Source: Beijerinckiaceae bacterium
GTDB taxonomy: Bacteria; Pseudomonadota; Alphaproteobacteria; Rhizobiales; Beijerinckiaceae
Length of the DNA: 64,000 bases
NCBI GenBank assembly: GCA_947452455.1
Contig: CANGBX010000002.1
Location: 485,832 to 549,831, forward strand
Direction: 5' to 3'
The notes beneath the pieces are model-generated. The model did no database searches, had not been told where the DNA came from, and saw only the letters and a list, made by a program, of their open reading frames with translations. Every line of letters starts with the position of its first letter. Position 1 is the stretch's first letter. The translations under genes were made by a program, and so were the position numbers. Of this stretch, positions 27,101 through 36,156 are shown piece by piece.

Positions 27101-27637
27101 TCAACGAGGCAGGATCCGGTCAAAAATACCGTCGCGGGCAATGAAATGATGCCACAAGGCGCCCAGCACATGCAGGGCGACCAGCCCCATCAAGCCATAG
27201 GCCAAAGCCTCATGAAGCCCTTCGGCCGCCTCATAAATCGATTTTTGCGAGCGGATGGCGAAATCGAGCTTGAACAGGCCGAAATTGAACACCCTTCCAT
27301 GCCAGACATAGGCAATAATCCCCACAATCGGGGCTGCCAGCATGAGCCCATAAAGAGCTTTATGAGTTAGGTTGGAGGCCAGCACGACAAGCCGCGACCA
27401 TTTTTCATCCACAGCAGGGACAGGATGCGTCAGCCGCCAAAGGAGGCGCATCAGGATCAGCCCGAACATGACGAGCCCAATGGTCGTGTGCAGATTGATA
27501 TAAAAAAGGCGTGAGGCGCGCGGAATGGCTTCAAAAGAAAGGCCTAGAGCCCCAACAACAAGAACCAAAACCGCGATCATCCAGTGAAGGACAATAGCCA
27601 CAAGGTCATAGCGGGGTTTGTCGGATCCATGGATCAT
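27101..27637 (-). CDS. Cytochrome b561
   Basis: A 178-residue four-helix membrane cytochrome of the bacterial b561 family. The pattern R-Y-D-L-V-A-I-V-L-H-W at the start, the N-L-H-T-T-I-G segment, L-T-H-K-A-L-Y-G-L-M and the final L-H-V-L-G-A-L-W-H-H-F carry the conserved histidines for two hemes b. It may pass electrons from quinol or superoxide in the inner membrane; its partner is not known. It stands alone between the ABC operon and the L,D-transpeptidase gene, all on the minus strand. Confidence 0.92.
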   Translation of the reverse strand: MIHGSDKPRYDLVAIVLHWMIAVLVLVVGALGLSFEAIPRASRLFYINLHTTIGLVMFGLILMRLLWRLTHPVPAVDEKWSRLVVLASNLTHKALYGLMLAAPIVGIIAYVWHGRVFNFGLFKLDFAIRSQKSIYEAAEGLHEALAYGLMGLVALHVLGALWHHFIARDGIFDRILPR

Positions 27638-27724
27638 TTCGTCACTCCATTCAGGAGATCAAACATAGATCATTCTTCCCGACAGAACATGACCTGAGAC
27701 AATTAGGCTACCTGACCGAAAAGC

Positions 27725-28411
27725 TCAGGCGTTGGCGACCGAGCCACCATGGATCACGACCACCTTGGCGCCAGACTGGACGCGGCGGTGCAGGTCGATA
27801 ACGTCATGATTGAACATGCGGATGCAGCCCGAGGACACAGCAGTGCCAATGCTCTCAGGTTCATTAGTACCATGGATGCGGTAATTGGTCTCCGCCCCGT
27901 CACGCCAGATATAAAGAGCACGCGCGCCCAGCGGGTTCTCGATGCCACCCAGAATGCCCCCTGCCACCGGTTTATAACGCTCGGGCATGGCTGCAATCAT
28001 ATTGGGTGTGGGTGCCCAGCGCGGCCAGATGGCCGTGCGGCCAATGTAACCACCACCCTTGAATTCATAGCCTGCCCGGCCAACACCGCAGCCGTAGCGG
28101 ATCGCCTTGCCCTCAGGGCGCACCAGATGGACGTGACGATTGGGCGTATCGACGATGATTGTGCCGACCGCCTGTTTGCCGGCATAGGAAACCGTCTGGC
28201 GCAGGAAACGCGGGTCAATGTCTTCCAGATCGACTTCCGGAACCGTAACCCCATTATCCTCGATCTCGCCATAGGGACCCGCGAGGATGTCACGCAGAGA
28301 CGGCGTGGCGGCCGAGGGCACCTGACCGGTCGCGGCACAACCGGCGAGGCCAAAAGGCGCAGCGGCCAGAAAGAAGCGGCGAGTCAGAGCAAGCTTGTCG
28401 GCGGGTTTCAT
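27725..28411 (-). CDS. L,D-transpeptidase (YkuD domain)
   Basis: A 228-residue cell-wall enzyme that forms 3-3 peptidoglycan crosslinks or ties proteins to peptidoglycan. The N-terminus has T-R-R-F-F-L followed by a lipobox-like L-A-G-C, so it is probably a lipoprotein, perhaps Tat-exported. The YkuD domain occupies about residues 80-225 with the catalytic motif H180-G-T-N-E-P and S-S-G-C196-I-R-M. The length and motifs match the alphaproteobacterial ErfK/YbiS/YcfS/YnhG type. The role in crosslinking versus attachment cannot be told. Confidence 0.93.
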   Translation of the reverse strand: MKPADKLALTRRFFLAAAPFGLAGCAATGQVPSAATPSLRDILAGPYGEIEDNGVTVPEVDLEDIDPRFLRQTVSYAGKQAVGTIIVDTPNRHVHLVRPEGKAIRYGCGVGRAGYEFKGGGYIGRTAIWPRWAPTPNMIAAMPERYKPVAGGILGGIENPLGARALYIWRDGAETNYRIHGTNEPESIGTAVSSGCIRMFNHDVIDLHRRVQSGAKVVVIHGGSVANA

Positions 28412-28568
28412 CCGAGGAACACCTTGGGTTGAGAAGGAGGTGGCGGAGCCCTACCAACCTCAGCCCGAAGATGCGAGCCTTTTTTGACCCAAAAAGCACA
28501 GCTGCCAGCCCCTGCGGCAACAAGGCCACAGCATAAGAGCCACCCAGGACATAAACCTCAGGAAAATC

Positions 28569-28805
28569 ATGGCTGAACCAACCTCATCCGACGAGATGGC
28601 CGAGAATAGAGCGCAAGAAAAGCATCGCACGAGGGTCAATTGGAGTGCGACCGTCTTTCTCTTGCTGCTCTTCGCCTTCTCTTTTTGGGTTGTGAAATTA
28701 TTTCACGACCAAGAGCAATTGCAGCGCTGCCTCGATTCTCGCCGCACCACTTGTTTTGAGCTGAAGGAAACACCTCGCGAGGGCATCAGACTTCCGAAGC
28801 ATTGA
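28569..28805 (+). CDS. Small single-helix membrane protein, unknown
   Basis: A 78-residue protein I do not recognise. It has an acidic and then basic N-terminal part, one transmembrane helix (about residues 25-45) and a C-terminal tail with two cysteines 11 bases-codons apart (R-C-L-D ... T-T-C-F). AGGAAAATC before the ATG is a good ribosome site. The stop overlaps the region just upstream of the next gene, so the two may be co-transcribed. The cysteines would lie in the periplasm if the positive-inside rule holds. Confidence 0.6.
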   Translation: MAEPTSSDEMAENRAQEKHRTRVNWSATVFLLLLFAFSFWVVKLFHDQEQLQRCLDSRRTTCFELKETPREGIRLPKH

Positions 28806-28876
28806 CGGGTTTGGTGCAGAAGCAGACGCTCATCATCAAGGGCCCTGGTGGAGGCTCATATATGGGGAGGAATGCC

Positions 28877-30520
28877 ATGCGCCGACTGCCGCGGACACTT
28901 GCGGGGGCAAGTGCTATTTTCATCACATCTTGTGGCTTTGCTTTTGCCGAGCCCAATTTCAACGGTTCGGTGAGTGCGCCCGAAGGCGCTATGGAAGGCG
29001 TGCTTATCAGCGCCAAGAAAAGCGGCACGAATAAAACCGTCACTGTCGTCAGCGATGAAAAAGGCGCTTTTACTTTTCCTGCCGGACGTTTGACCGCTGG
29101 CGATTACGAAATTTCCATCCGCGCGATCGGTTATGATCTGGACAGCCCGGCCAAGATCAGCGTCAGCGATGGCATGAAGCCGGTTGTCGTCAAACTCGCC
29201 AAGACAAAAGACCTCGGCGCGCAAATGTCGAATGCGGAATGGATCATGTCCATGCCGGGCGACGAAAAGATGAAAGATTTTCTGACCGATTGCACAGGCT
29301 GCCACACTCTGCACCGTGTCGTGGGCTCAGATTATAAGGCTGATGATTTCCCAGATATTTTCAAACGCATGGGGACTTATTCACCCGGCTCGACGCCGGA
29401 AGCACCCCAGCCCCTGCTGCCGGGACCGCGTGGCGAGCGCCCGCGCGTCAATGCGCAGATCATCAAGCCAGCATCTGAATTGCTGGCGCGCGCCAATCTT
29501 TCGGCCGAGAAATCTCATTCATATGCGATGAAAACTTTGCCGCGCCCGAAAGGCCGCGGAACCAAAGTCGTCATCACCGAATATGATCTCAACCGGCGTG
29601 AAGCCCAGCCCCATGATGTGATCATGACCAAGGATGGCATGATCTGGTATTCGGATTTCGGTGCGCAATTCATCGGCTCACTTGATCCGGCGACCGGCAA
29701 AGTGACGGATTATCCCATTCCGACATTGAAGCCCGATGCGCCCAAAGGCTCCTTGCAGATCGATGCAGATGCTGACGGCAATCTGTGGGTCGCCATGATG
29801 TATCAGGCGGGCGTTACCAAATTCGACATGAAGACGAAACAGGCGACTGCTTTTCCTGTGCCAAAGGAATGGCAGACAGGCTCGACCCAAGAGAGCATGG
29901 TCTCACCGCAATATTCCAATGTGGACGGGAAGATCTGGACCAACAATCAGGAGACGCACAAACTTTACCGCGTCGATGTGAAGACCGGCCAATATGAAGA
30001 TATGGGCGAACCGAAAGATGTGAACGGCGTGTCGATCAATGGCTATGGGCTTGTCGCTGATCCACAGAACAATCCCTATATGCTCGAATTCGGTAATACG
30101 CGTGTGGGCAAATTTGATGCGAGCGCCAAAATGCTCACTGTCTACCCAACACCAAGCCTGCGTTCGCGCCCACGCCGCGGTATGATGGATGAGCAAGGCC
30201 GCTTGTGGTTTGCACAATATGCCGCCAATTCGATCGGCATGTTCGATCCGAAATCAGGGGCCATGACGGAATGGCGTCTGCCGACACCCTGGAGCAATCC
30301 TTATGATGCCGTCTATGGCAAGGGCGAGGCTTGGGCAGGCTCGATGAGCAATGACCAAGTGGCGCGGCTTGATGTGGCGAGCGGCACTTATGTCGAATAT
30401 CTGCTGCCGCGCCCGACCAATATCCGTCGCACGTTTTTAGACTCCCGCGGCGCCAAGCCTGTTTTGTGGATCGGCTCAAACCATGGCGGCTCGATCATTA
30501 AGGTCGAACCGCTGGATTAA
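28877..30520 (+). CDS. Exported cytochrome c / beta-propeller fusion (Vgb-like)
   Basis: A 547-residue exported protein with three parts. After a signal peptide (about 1-24) comes a carboxypeptidase-regulatory-like beta-sandwich (about 27-108; G-V-L-I-S-A-K-K, G-A-F-T-F-P-A-G). Next is a cytochrome c-like segment with C139-T-G-C142-H143. Then comes a six-bladed propeller of the virginiamycin-lyase/SMP-30 type (repeats such as D-G-N-L-W-V-A, D-G-K-I-W-T-N, Q-G-R-L-W-F-A-Q-Y). The ATG at 28877 has GGGAGG six bases upstream. Function is unknown; a periplasmic redox enzyme or sensor is plausible. Confidence 0.82.
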   Translation: MRRLPRTLAGASAIFITSCGFAFAEPNFNGSVSAPEGAMEGVLISAKKSGTNKTVTVVSDEKGAFTFPAGRLTAGDYEISIRAIGYDLDSPAKISVSDGMKPVVVKLAKTKDLGAQMSNAEWIMSMPGDEKMKDFLTDCTGCHTLHRVVGSDYKADDFPDIFKRMGTYSPGSTPEAPQPLLPGPRGERPRVNAQIIKPASELLARANLSAEKSHSYAMKTLPRPKGRGTKVVITEYDLNRREAQPHDVIMTKDGMIWYSDFGAQFIGSLDPATGKVTDYPIPTLKPDAPKGSLQIDADADGNLWVAMMYQAGVTKFDMKTKQATAFPVPKEWQTGSTQESMVSPQYSNVDGKIWTNNQETHKLYRVDVKTGQYEDMGEPKDVNGVSINGYGLVADPQNNPYMLEFGNTRVGKFDASAKMLTVYPTPSLRSRPRRGMMDEQGRLWFAQYAANSIGMFDPKSGAMTEWRLPTPWSNPYDAVYGKGEAWAGSMSNDQVARLDVASGTYVEYLLPRPTNIRRTFLDSRGAKPVLWIGSNHGGSIIKVEPLD

Positions 30521-30526
30521 ACTCCA

Positions 30527-31594
30527 TCACGCCCGCAGACGGGCGATTAAGGCTTGCGTAAAGGCTTTTGTCCCAAGCGCACCGCCAAGATCGCCCGTCC
30601 GTGTGGCGGGATCATCAAGTGTTTCATCAATCGCTTTTTCAACGGCGGCACCCGCGCGCGCAAATTCGGGACGCTTCAAACGTCCAGCTAGCCATGTCAG
30701 CAACATCGCCGATGAAATGATCAGTGCGGAAGGATTAGCTTTGTCTTGTCCTGCAATGGATGGCGCCGAACCATGTGCTGCTTGCGCGACGCCATGATGC
30801 GCGCCAGCGTTCAGCGAGGCGCCCAACCCCAGACCGCCGGCAAGCTCTGCGGCTTCATCTGAGAGAATATCGCCAAACATATTGGTGGTGACGATCACAT
30901 CATAGGGGCGCGGATCGCGCACCAGCAGTGCGGCCATAGCATCGACGAGTTGTTCTTCGACTGCGACATCGGGAAAATCTTTCGCCACATGTCGCACCGC
31001 ATCCAGAAACAGGCCATCTGAAACACGTAAGACATTGGCTTTATGCACGACACAGACTTTCTTGCGTCGTGTCATGGCCAGCTCAAAAGCAGAGCGCGCG
31101 ATGCGCTCGCTCGCATGACGCGTCACCTTGCGCATGGCCATAGCAAGGTCAGGAATCGGCATGAATTCGCCTGTCCCCTCATGCATGGTGCGGTCAGCAT
31201 AAAAGCCTTCCGTATTTTCGCGCACGACGATCAGATCGAAAGCATGACGGCTAGGTGCGGGAATAGAAGCGCGCGTGCGTGAGGGACGGATGTTGGCGTA
31301 AAGATCAAGGCGCTTGCGCAATTCGCCGGACGGGTTCAGCCCGCCTTCAGCAACAGGCGGATAGGCATTATGCGAGACGGGGCCCAGCACCACGCCATCG
31401 GCGGCGCGGGATTCATCCAGAACATGGCTCGGAAATGTTGTGCCCGATGCTTTGAGTGCCGCAAAGCCGATATCGCAGGATGAGAATTGAAGGTTCAGCG
31501 TGAACAGCGTGTCGACGTGGCGCAGGACCTCGACAGTCGATGCTGTGATTTCCGGACCAATGCCATCGCCTTCGAGTACCAGAATCTTCGCCAT
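30527..31594 (-). CDS. Isocitrate/isopropylmalate-family dehydrogenase
   Basis: A 355-residue NAD(P)-dependent decarboxylating dehydrogenase. The start G-D-G-I-G-P-E-I, the substrate loop R-x-R-L-D-L-Y-A-N-I-R-P, the R-E-N-T-E-G-F-Y segment, V-H-K-A-N-V-L-R and the N-M-F-G-D-I-L-S-D-E-A metal site are all present. The T-E-G-F-Y motif is closer to homoisocitrate, tartrate or NAD-isocitrate dehydrogenases than to LeuB, but the substrate cannot be fixed. It ends six bases from the convergent cytochrome fusion gene and has no pathway partners nearby. Confidence 0.85.
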   Translation of the reverse strand: MAKILVLEGDGIGPEITASTVEVLRHVDTLFTLNLQFSSCDIGFAALKASGTTFPSHVLDESRAADGVVLGPVSHNAYPPVAEGGLNPSGELRKRLDLYANIRPSRTRASIPAPSRHAFDLIVVRENTEGFYADRTMHEGTGEFMPIPDLAMAMRKVTRHASERIARSAFELAMTRRKKVCVVHKANVLRVSDGLFLDAVRHVAKDFPDVAVEEQLVDAMAALLVRDPRPYDVIVTTNMFGDILSDEAAELAGGLGLGASLNAGAHHGVAQAAHGSAPSIAGQDKANPSALIISSAMLLTWLAGRLKRPEFARAGAAVEKAIDETLDDPATRTGDLGGALGTKAFTQALIARLRA

Positions 31595-31682
31595 GCCCGT
31601 CTCTCGCAAGTCTCGCATCCCGCATGAGCAAAAGCTCTGCCGAGATTGTGCTTAACGCAAACAGAGTGGCAGGAAAAGAACC

Positions 31683-33485
31683 TTAGCCGCCTTGACGCAG
31701 GCTCACGACCAGAGCCGAGAGTTTGGAACTGTCGAAATTATCAATCGTCGTCTGGCGACCATTGTTGCCGATCATGACCAGAGTGGCGATCTTGCCCATG
31801 CGCGCCAAAGCGCTCAAGCCCTGCAGCGAGTTTTGAATCTCGGTTGCCGAACCGACAATACGAAGGCCCCCGACAAGATTATTCGCCGCCGCATTGGTGA
31901 AATTGGCATAAGAGGATGGCGAAGCCTTTTTATCAGAGATCGTAATGATGCCTGGGCCCACTTTTTCAAGCATCTGGATTGAACGCGAGGCCTGAGCCGC
32001 CGTCAGAGAAAACTGGCCGCCGGGTGCAACAACCGGATCACCCGTTTTCGCATCAATCAATTGCACGGTCTTCACAAAGCCATTGCTGATGAGCTTATTG
32101 AGCTTGTCACTATTATTGATCAGCTGGTCAGCTGATCCCTTCACATTCAGTCCATAGACTTGCGAATAGGTGGTCAGGCTCTCAACAGAACTTGGCGGCA
32201 CATTGGTCAGCTCGACACCAAAGGTTGGATTACCTTCCGTCGCGCGACTTGATCCCGAGAAACTCACAAGAGGTGTTTGCGAAGGCACTGTGCCCGAATA
32301 AGTGAAGGACAAGTCATTGCCTGTGCGCGCCACACTGATCTGCGAGAGCGATGTATTGGTCTTGGCAGCATTGGTCAGCGCCGTTTGTATCGCTGTATGC
32401 AATGCGGCACCCTGCTGTTCAGCACTCGCACCCTTGGGCATGACAAGCGGGCCCACGCTCAAGGCCGTCTGCACGCCATTGGGCGCCATGACTGACAATT
32501 GCACAGAATCGCCATTCATAAAGAGACCGGAGAAACGAACTTTTTGGGTCTTGCTGGTCGAATCATAAGTCGTCGGCTCCAATGCAATAGGAGCCGGCTT
32601 CACCGATACTGCATTGACCAGATTAAAGCCGCCGATGAATTGCTGATAGGTCAGCTTCGACATGGCCTGCGACAGGGATGTTGTTTGCGCTGAGGGCACG
32701 CCCAAATCGAGATTGATTGCAATGTCGCGGTAATTGTTCAGAACGCGCAGGTTCTCCCAATTATTCGCTGTTAGGATTGAATCTGCATTGGCATCGACTG
32801 TGATCTTGCCGGGATAACGCGCGAGAGTTTTAGCGCCCAATTTCTGCACAACATCAGGTGTGAGCGTCACAGGGCTCGCTTGTCCGTCTATCGTCACCTT
32901 GGTTGCTTTGTTGGACTCAATAAATTCTTTGAAGCGCGTTAGCGTGGCGACAGGCATGCTGGAAGCAATGGTCCCATCAGACCCTGTTGCAAAATCAAGA
33001 GACAGATTGCTTGTCACATCAAGCAATGCGCGAGCCGACGGATTATTTTGAATGGTTGCATAAGTGGCGGCATCCAATTTGACAGGCGCATCATTGGCTG
33101 CGCGCACATCCATCAATTTGCGGCCACCTTCCGCCGTCAACAGATTCAGCAACTTTCCATAAGTTGCGGCCGGCAGATCGGTGATCTCCTTCATGTCCCC
33201 GTCGAGGTAGAGCGTCACACCTGCCAAATCGCTCGGAGAATATTTGGGATCGTCCAGTCGGGTGACCAGCTCTGACAGTTTGTAGCGAACCGTCCCTGCC
33301 AAGAGAGCCTGTGCCGTGGTCGAGAGGGACACTTTCACAGAATTAACGCTGGGGGTCAGAGGCGCAGCCTGACCACCCGGCTTGCTCTTCAGAGCAGCAG
33401 TTGAGACCTGCTTCTTGGCCCCCGCTGACGTGGTCAGCGTGGTGACATATCGGCCTGTGGTCGGATTATAGACGGTAACGCTCAT
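31683..33485 (-). CDS. Large RTX-repeat-like protein, unknown
   Basis: A 600-residue protein I cannot assign. It lacks a signal peptide, has no membrane helix and is rich in Ser, Thr, Ala and Asn. The C-terminal half holds degenerate repeats of the form G-S-A-x-x-I-x-N ... L-x-x-L-x-x-x-G-x-V/I-x-x-I, for example near residues 450-475 and 545-580, like repeats seen in large type I-secreted hemolysin-like proteins of alphaproteobacteria. The composition and the missing Sec signal would fit type I secretion, but no secretion genes are near. It follows the coiled-coil gene on the same strand with a 76-base gap. Confidence 0.6.
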   Translation of the reverse strand: MSVTVYNPTTGRYVTTLTTSAGAKKQVSTAALKSKPGGQAAPLTPSVNSVKVSLSTTAQALLAGTVRYKLSELVTRLDDPKYSPSDLAGVTLYLDGDMKEITDLPAATYGKLLNLLTAEGGRKLMDVRAANDAPVKLDAATYATIQNNPSARALLDVTSNLSLDFATGSDGTIASSMPVATLTRFKEFIESNKATKVTIDGQASPVTLTPDVVQKLGAKTLARYPGKITVDANADSILTANNWENLRVLNNYRDIAINLDLGVPSAQTTSLSQAMSKLTYQQFIGGFNLVNAVSVKPAPIALEPTTYDSTSKTQKVRFSGLFMNGDSVQLSVMAPNGVQTALSVGPLVMPKGASAEQQGAALHTAIQTALTNAAKTNTSLSQISVARTGNDLSFTYSGTVPSQTPLVSFSGSSRATEGNPTFGVELTNVPPSSVESLTTYSQVYGLNVKGSADQLINNSDKLNKLISNGFVKTVQLIDAKTGDPVVAPGGQFSLTAAQASRSIQMLEKVGPGIITISDKKASPSSYANFTNAAANNLVGGLRIVGSATEIQNSLQGLSALARMGKIATLVMIGNNGRQTTIDNFDSSKLSALVVSLRQGG

Positions 33486-33561
33486 GCCTGATCCCTATTC
33501 GCTTGGAATCAGCAAATTTTATGCCGTCTTTAAATCATTGAAATAAAAGGGAAATGTACCC

Positions 33562-35088
33562 TTAGTCGTCCTTCGGCTTTTTAGCCTTGGCGCGGCTGCG
33601 CAGGGTCGGCACTTCCGTATGGGAGCGCATGAGATCGGACTTGATCTCGTCGAGCTCTTTCTCAAGCGTCGATTTGGCATTGTCGACCGCGAGTTGCGGG
33701 CCGGTCTCAGCACCGCTGGTATTCCCGCTATTGCCGCTTTTGAGCTCGAAAATGGTCTGCTGCATCTGGACGCGGTCGCGGCGGGCGGCTTCCAGAGCGC
33801 CTTCCACAAAGCCGCGTTCGATCTGCTCTTTGTTGAGAGATTCTGTGAGCTGGTTGATGCGTGCTTGCAGCGTATTGATGCGCAACTCGGATTCGGATTC
33901 GAAGCGCAGGATCGTCGACTGCATGCTCTCGATGCGCGAGGCCGCCTGACGATTAAGGTCTTCGGCACTTTGCAATTTGCCAAACAGGTCGCCATTGCGC
34001 TGGCTCGCCAGGCTCAAAGCGCGTTCAGCATCTTCAGCGCGACGCTGGGCGATGTTGGAGTCGGCCGTAATTTCCGACACGCGCGCCTGCAAGCTTTCAA
34101 TCTCGCGGCCCTGCTCGGAGTAACGCACCTGCTCGTCCGACAGGCGGCGGATTTCATCGCGGCTCTGGACCAGCAATTGCTCGGAAACGCGAATGCGCGA
34201 ATTCAGAGCTTCGATCTTGATCTCGTACGAGCTGCGGATTTGCTCGGCACGTGCTTCTGCATTGGCGACCGCGCCACGCAGGCTTTCGTTCTCGGCCTGC
34301 AAGGCAACCTGATCGGTCTCCAGCAAGCGGATACGCGTGCGGTATTTATCGGCCGAAGCAGAGGCTTCGAGCACCTGCTTCTTGAGCAGCATGGTCTGCT
34401 GGGTGAGATCATCCACCGAGCGGCTGAGCGAGAGAACCTCATCGCCCTGTTGCGCGATCTTGTCGTTGAGATTGCGCTTTTCATCCTGCAATTCGGCAAC
34501 AGACATTTCCGCTTCGCGCGTGCGCAACATCGAGCGGCCGAGGTCTTCTTGCAAAACCTCGTTTTCGTTTTTGACGTTTTCGAGCTCGAATTCACGCGAA
34601 CGCAGGGTCGTGATTTTTTCAGACAATTGGTCGCGCGTTGAGCGGAACTGCTCATCGAGCACGGAATAATTCTGCGCGCCTGTCACATTGTCATTGAGCA
34701 AGCGCTCATTGTCCTTGCGCACTTCTTCAAGCTTGATGAACAGCGCCTGGATTTCGAGGCTTTGGGTTTCAGACAATTGGCGCTGCGCATCCAGATTGGC
34801 GCGCGTTTCTTCCAAAAGGCCTGCCGTCTGCTGCAATTCCCCAACGACTTTTTGGAAATCGGTGAAAACCGCCGAGAGCTCGTTGGTCAACGGCTCGATC
34901 ACGCGGGTGAGGCCAATCACATGTTCGCAGCGATTGCGCAGCGCTTCGTTCTTGCCGCCAAGGATACGGATCAGTGAAGCGGCTGACCGCTCCACTTCAT
35001 TGACAGGCTGCGTAGACGTCGCCGACGTTGCTGGAACGTCAAGCTGCGATTTGCCAAGCAAACCGGCGAGACTGAGCGGCACGCGCAT
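33562..35088 (-). CDS. Long coiled-coil protein, crescentin-like candidate
   Basis: A 508-residue cytoplasmic protein. After a short non-helical head (about 1-40) an almost unbroken coiled coil runs from about residue 45 to 440 (heptads rich in Leu, Glu, Gln and Arg), followed by a flexible tail ending in a basic patch (R-S-R-A-K-A-K-K-P-K). Size and plan (head, long rod, tail) resemble intermediate-filament-like proteins such as crescentin, but coiled coils look alike and this is only a guess. The start at 35088 is preferred over a longer frame whose first 30 residues are not protein-like. Confidence 0.65.
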   Translation of the reverse strand: MRVPLSLAGLLGKSQLDVPATSATSTQPVNEVERSAASLIRILGGKNEALRNRCEHVIGLTRVIEPLTNELSAVFTDFQKVVGELQQTAGLLEETRANLDAQRQLSETQSLEIQALFIKLEEVRKDNERLLNDNVTGAQNYSVLDEQFRSTRDQLSEKITTLRSREFELENVKNENEVLQEDLGRSMLRTREAEMSVAELQDEKRNLNDKIAQQGDEVLSLSRSVDDLTQQTMLLKKQVLEASASADKYRTRIRLLETDQVALQAENESLRGAVANAEARAEQIRSSYEIKIEALNSRIRVSEQLLVQSRDEIRRLSDEQVRYSEQGREIESLQARVSEITADSNIAQRRAEDAERALSLASQRNGDLFGKLQSAEDLNRQAASRIESMQSTILRFESESELRINTLQARINQLTESLNKEQIERGFVEGALEAARRDRVQMQQTIFELKSGNSGNTSGAETGPQLAVDNAKSTLEKELDEIKSDLMRSHTEVPTLRSRAKAKKPKDD

Positions 35089-35556
35089 GAAATGATTCCC
35101 CGAAGCGGAAGAGCTTTTATGAGACCTACATCTGCCCCCACGCCCAAGCAACTGGCGTGACAGCCAAATTGTTCCCATTCACTGTGAAATTTTATGCAAA
35201 TTGCACTTATCTTTCATAGGCCTGATTAGTGTTTCAGTATGCGTTACAAATAACGCCTGAAACGGGAGCGAAAACTGGGCGATACACGTATAGGCTGAAG
35301 CGTCTTTGCAAAAAAACAGCCCAAGGAGCTTGGAGCGATCTCCTTGAGGGCGCTTCATCCCGAATTTGCTGTTTTGTTTTGGAATTTCGCGTTAAGAGTC
35401 ATGCGTGGCTTGGTTCTTGGGCAAGGATCGGTCATGATTGAAACAGCCCCGCCCCTACTTCACAGAAACGTGAATTGGGTAGGCATGGCATCACATGCTG
35501 GGCGGGTTACAAATTCACACGGCCGTGAAGTGCCGGACCATAAAAGGGAAGAAACA
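35089..35556. other. 468-bp non-coding region with RNA-like hairpins
   Basis: A gap between the divergent coiled-coil and membrane-protein genes. It contains two clear inverted repeats (35231-35263 and 35322-35346). Open frames crossing it lack codon-like composition and ribosome sites. It probably carries both promoters and a long structured leader, or a small RNA. Confidence 0.5.
35231..35263 (+). repeat. Interrupted 13-bp hairpin in the leader
   Basis: The outer arms GTTTCAG / CTGAAAC and inner arms GCGTTA / TAACGC pair perfectly around a CAAA loop, with a three-base bulge (TAT) on the 5' side only. No T run follows on either strand, so it is not an ordinary terminator. A second stem, CAAGGAG / CTCCTTG, lies at 35322-35346. 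Confidence 0.7.
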
Positions 35557-36096
35557 ATGTCCAGATTGACGAACTCCGATCTCCTCGCCGTACCGGGCTA
35601 TACGCTGCGCGAAGAAGACAAGTTCGCGCCCGTCAGCCTCGACCAGCTGCAGGCAACTGCGCGCAACTGCTATTTGGTCATCGCCGTCAACACGGTCTGG
35701 CTGCTCATCCCGCTAATCGGCATGCTCACCGGCAATAATGTCGTGGCCATCTTCTTCGGTCTGGTCGTGGCTGCCGCCGTGCTCTTCCTGGCCAATAATT
35801 ATCTCGCTCGTAAATGGTACTACAACTCGGATGCCGCTAAGGGCACAGTGTACGAAAGCCATTACGAGCGCATCGACTATATCGGCTTTGTGACCTTCTT
35901 CGTCACCATGGTCTCGACCCTCGCCTTCATGATCATTTCGGTCTTTGCGGCGAATATTTTCAAGGGCATCGGCCAGCAGGTCGTGCTCGTGCTCGACATT
36001 GCCTTCTCTGGTCTCCTCATCGTTCTGGCGGCGTGGATCCTCAAGCAATGCAGCAAGGGTCTGGCGACAGGTCTTCGTAAAGAGCCCTTCGCCTAA
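35557..36096 (+). CDS. Small polytopic membrane protein, unknown
   Basis: A 179-residue protein with four predicted transmembrane helices (about 45-65, 68-90, 115-140 and 145-165) and a 40-residue polar N-terminus. I do not recognise the family. The ATG at 35557 follows AGGGAAG; the open frame reaches further upstream but has no good start. A strong hairpin terminator lies downstream. The long structured leader upstream makes post-transcriptional control possible. Confidence 0.7.
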   Translation: MSRLTNSDLLAVPGYTLREEDKFAPVSLDQLQATARNCYLVIAVNTVWLLIPLIGMLTGNNVVAIFFGLVVAAAVLFLANNYLARKWYYNSDAAKGTVYESHYERIDYIGFVTFFVTMVSTLAFMIISVFAANIFKGIGQQVVLVLDIAFSGLLIVLAAWILKQCSKGLATGLRKEPFA

Positions 36097-36122
36097 GACT
36101 TCAGCTTTTCAAGCTTTCAAAG

Positions 36123-36156
36123 AAGCCCGTGCGTGACATTCATGCGCGGGCTTTTC
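36123..36156. terminator. Bidirectional terminator hairpin
   Basis: A 13-bp stem with two wobble pairs (AAGCCCGTGCGTG / CATGCGCGGGCTT) around a five-base loop, followed by TTTT. It sits between the convergent membrane-protein and MFS genes and just touches the MFS stop codon. Confidence 0.85.
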
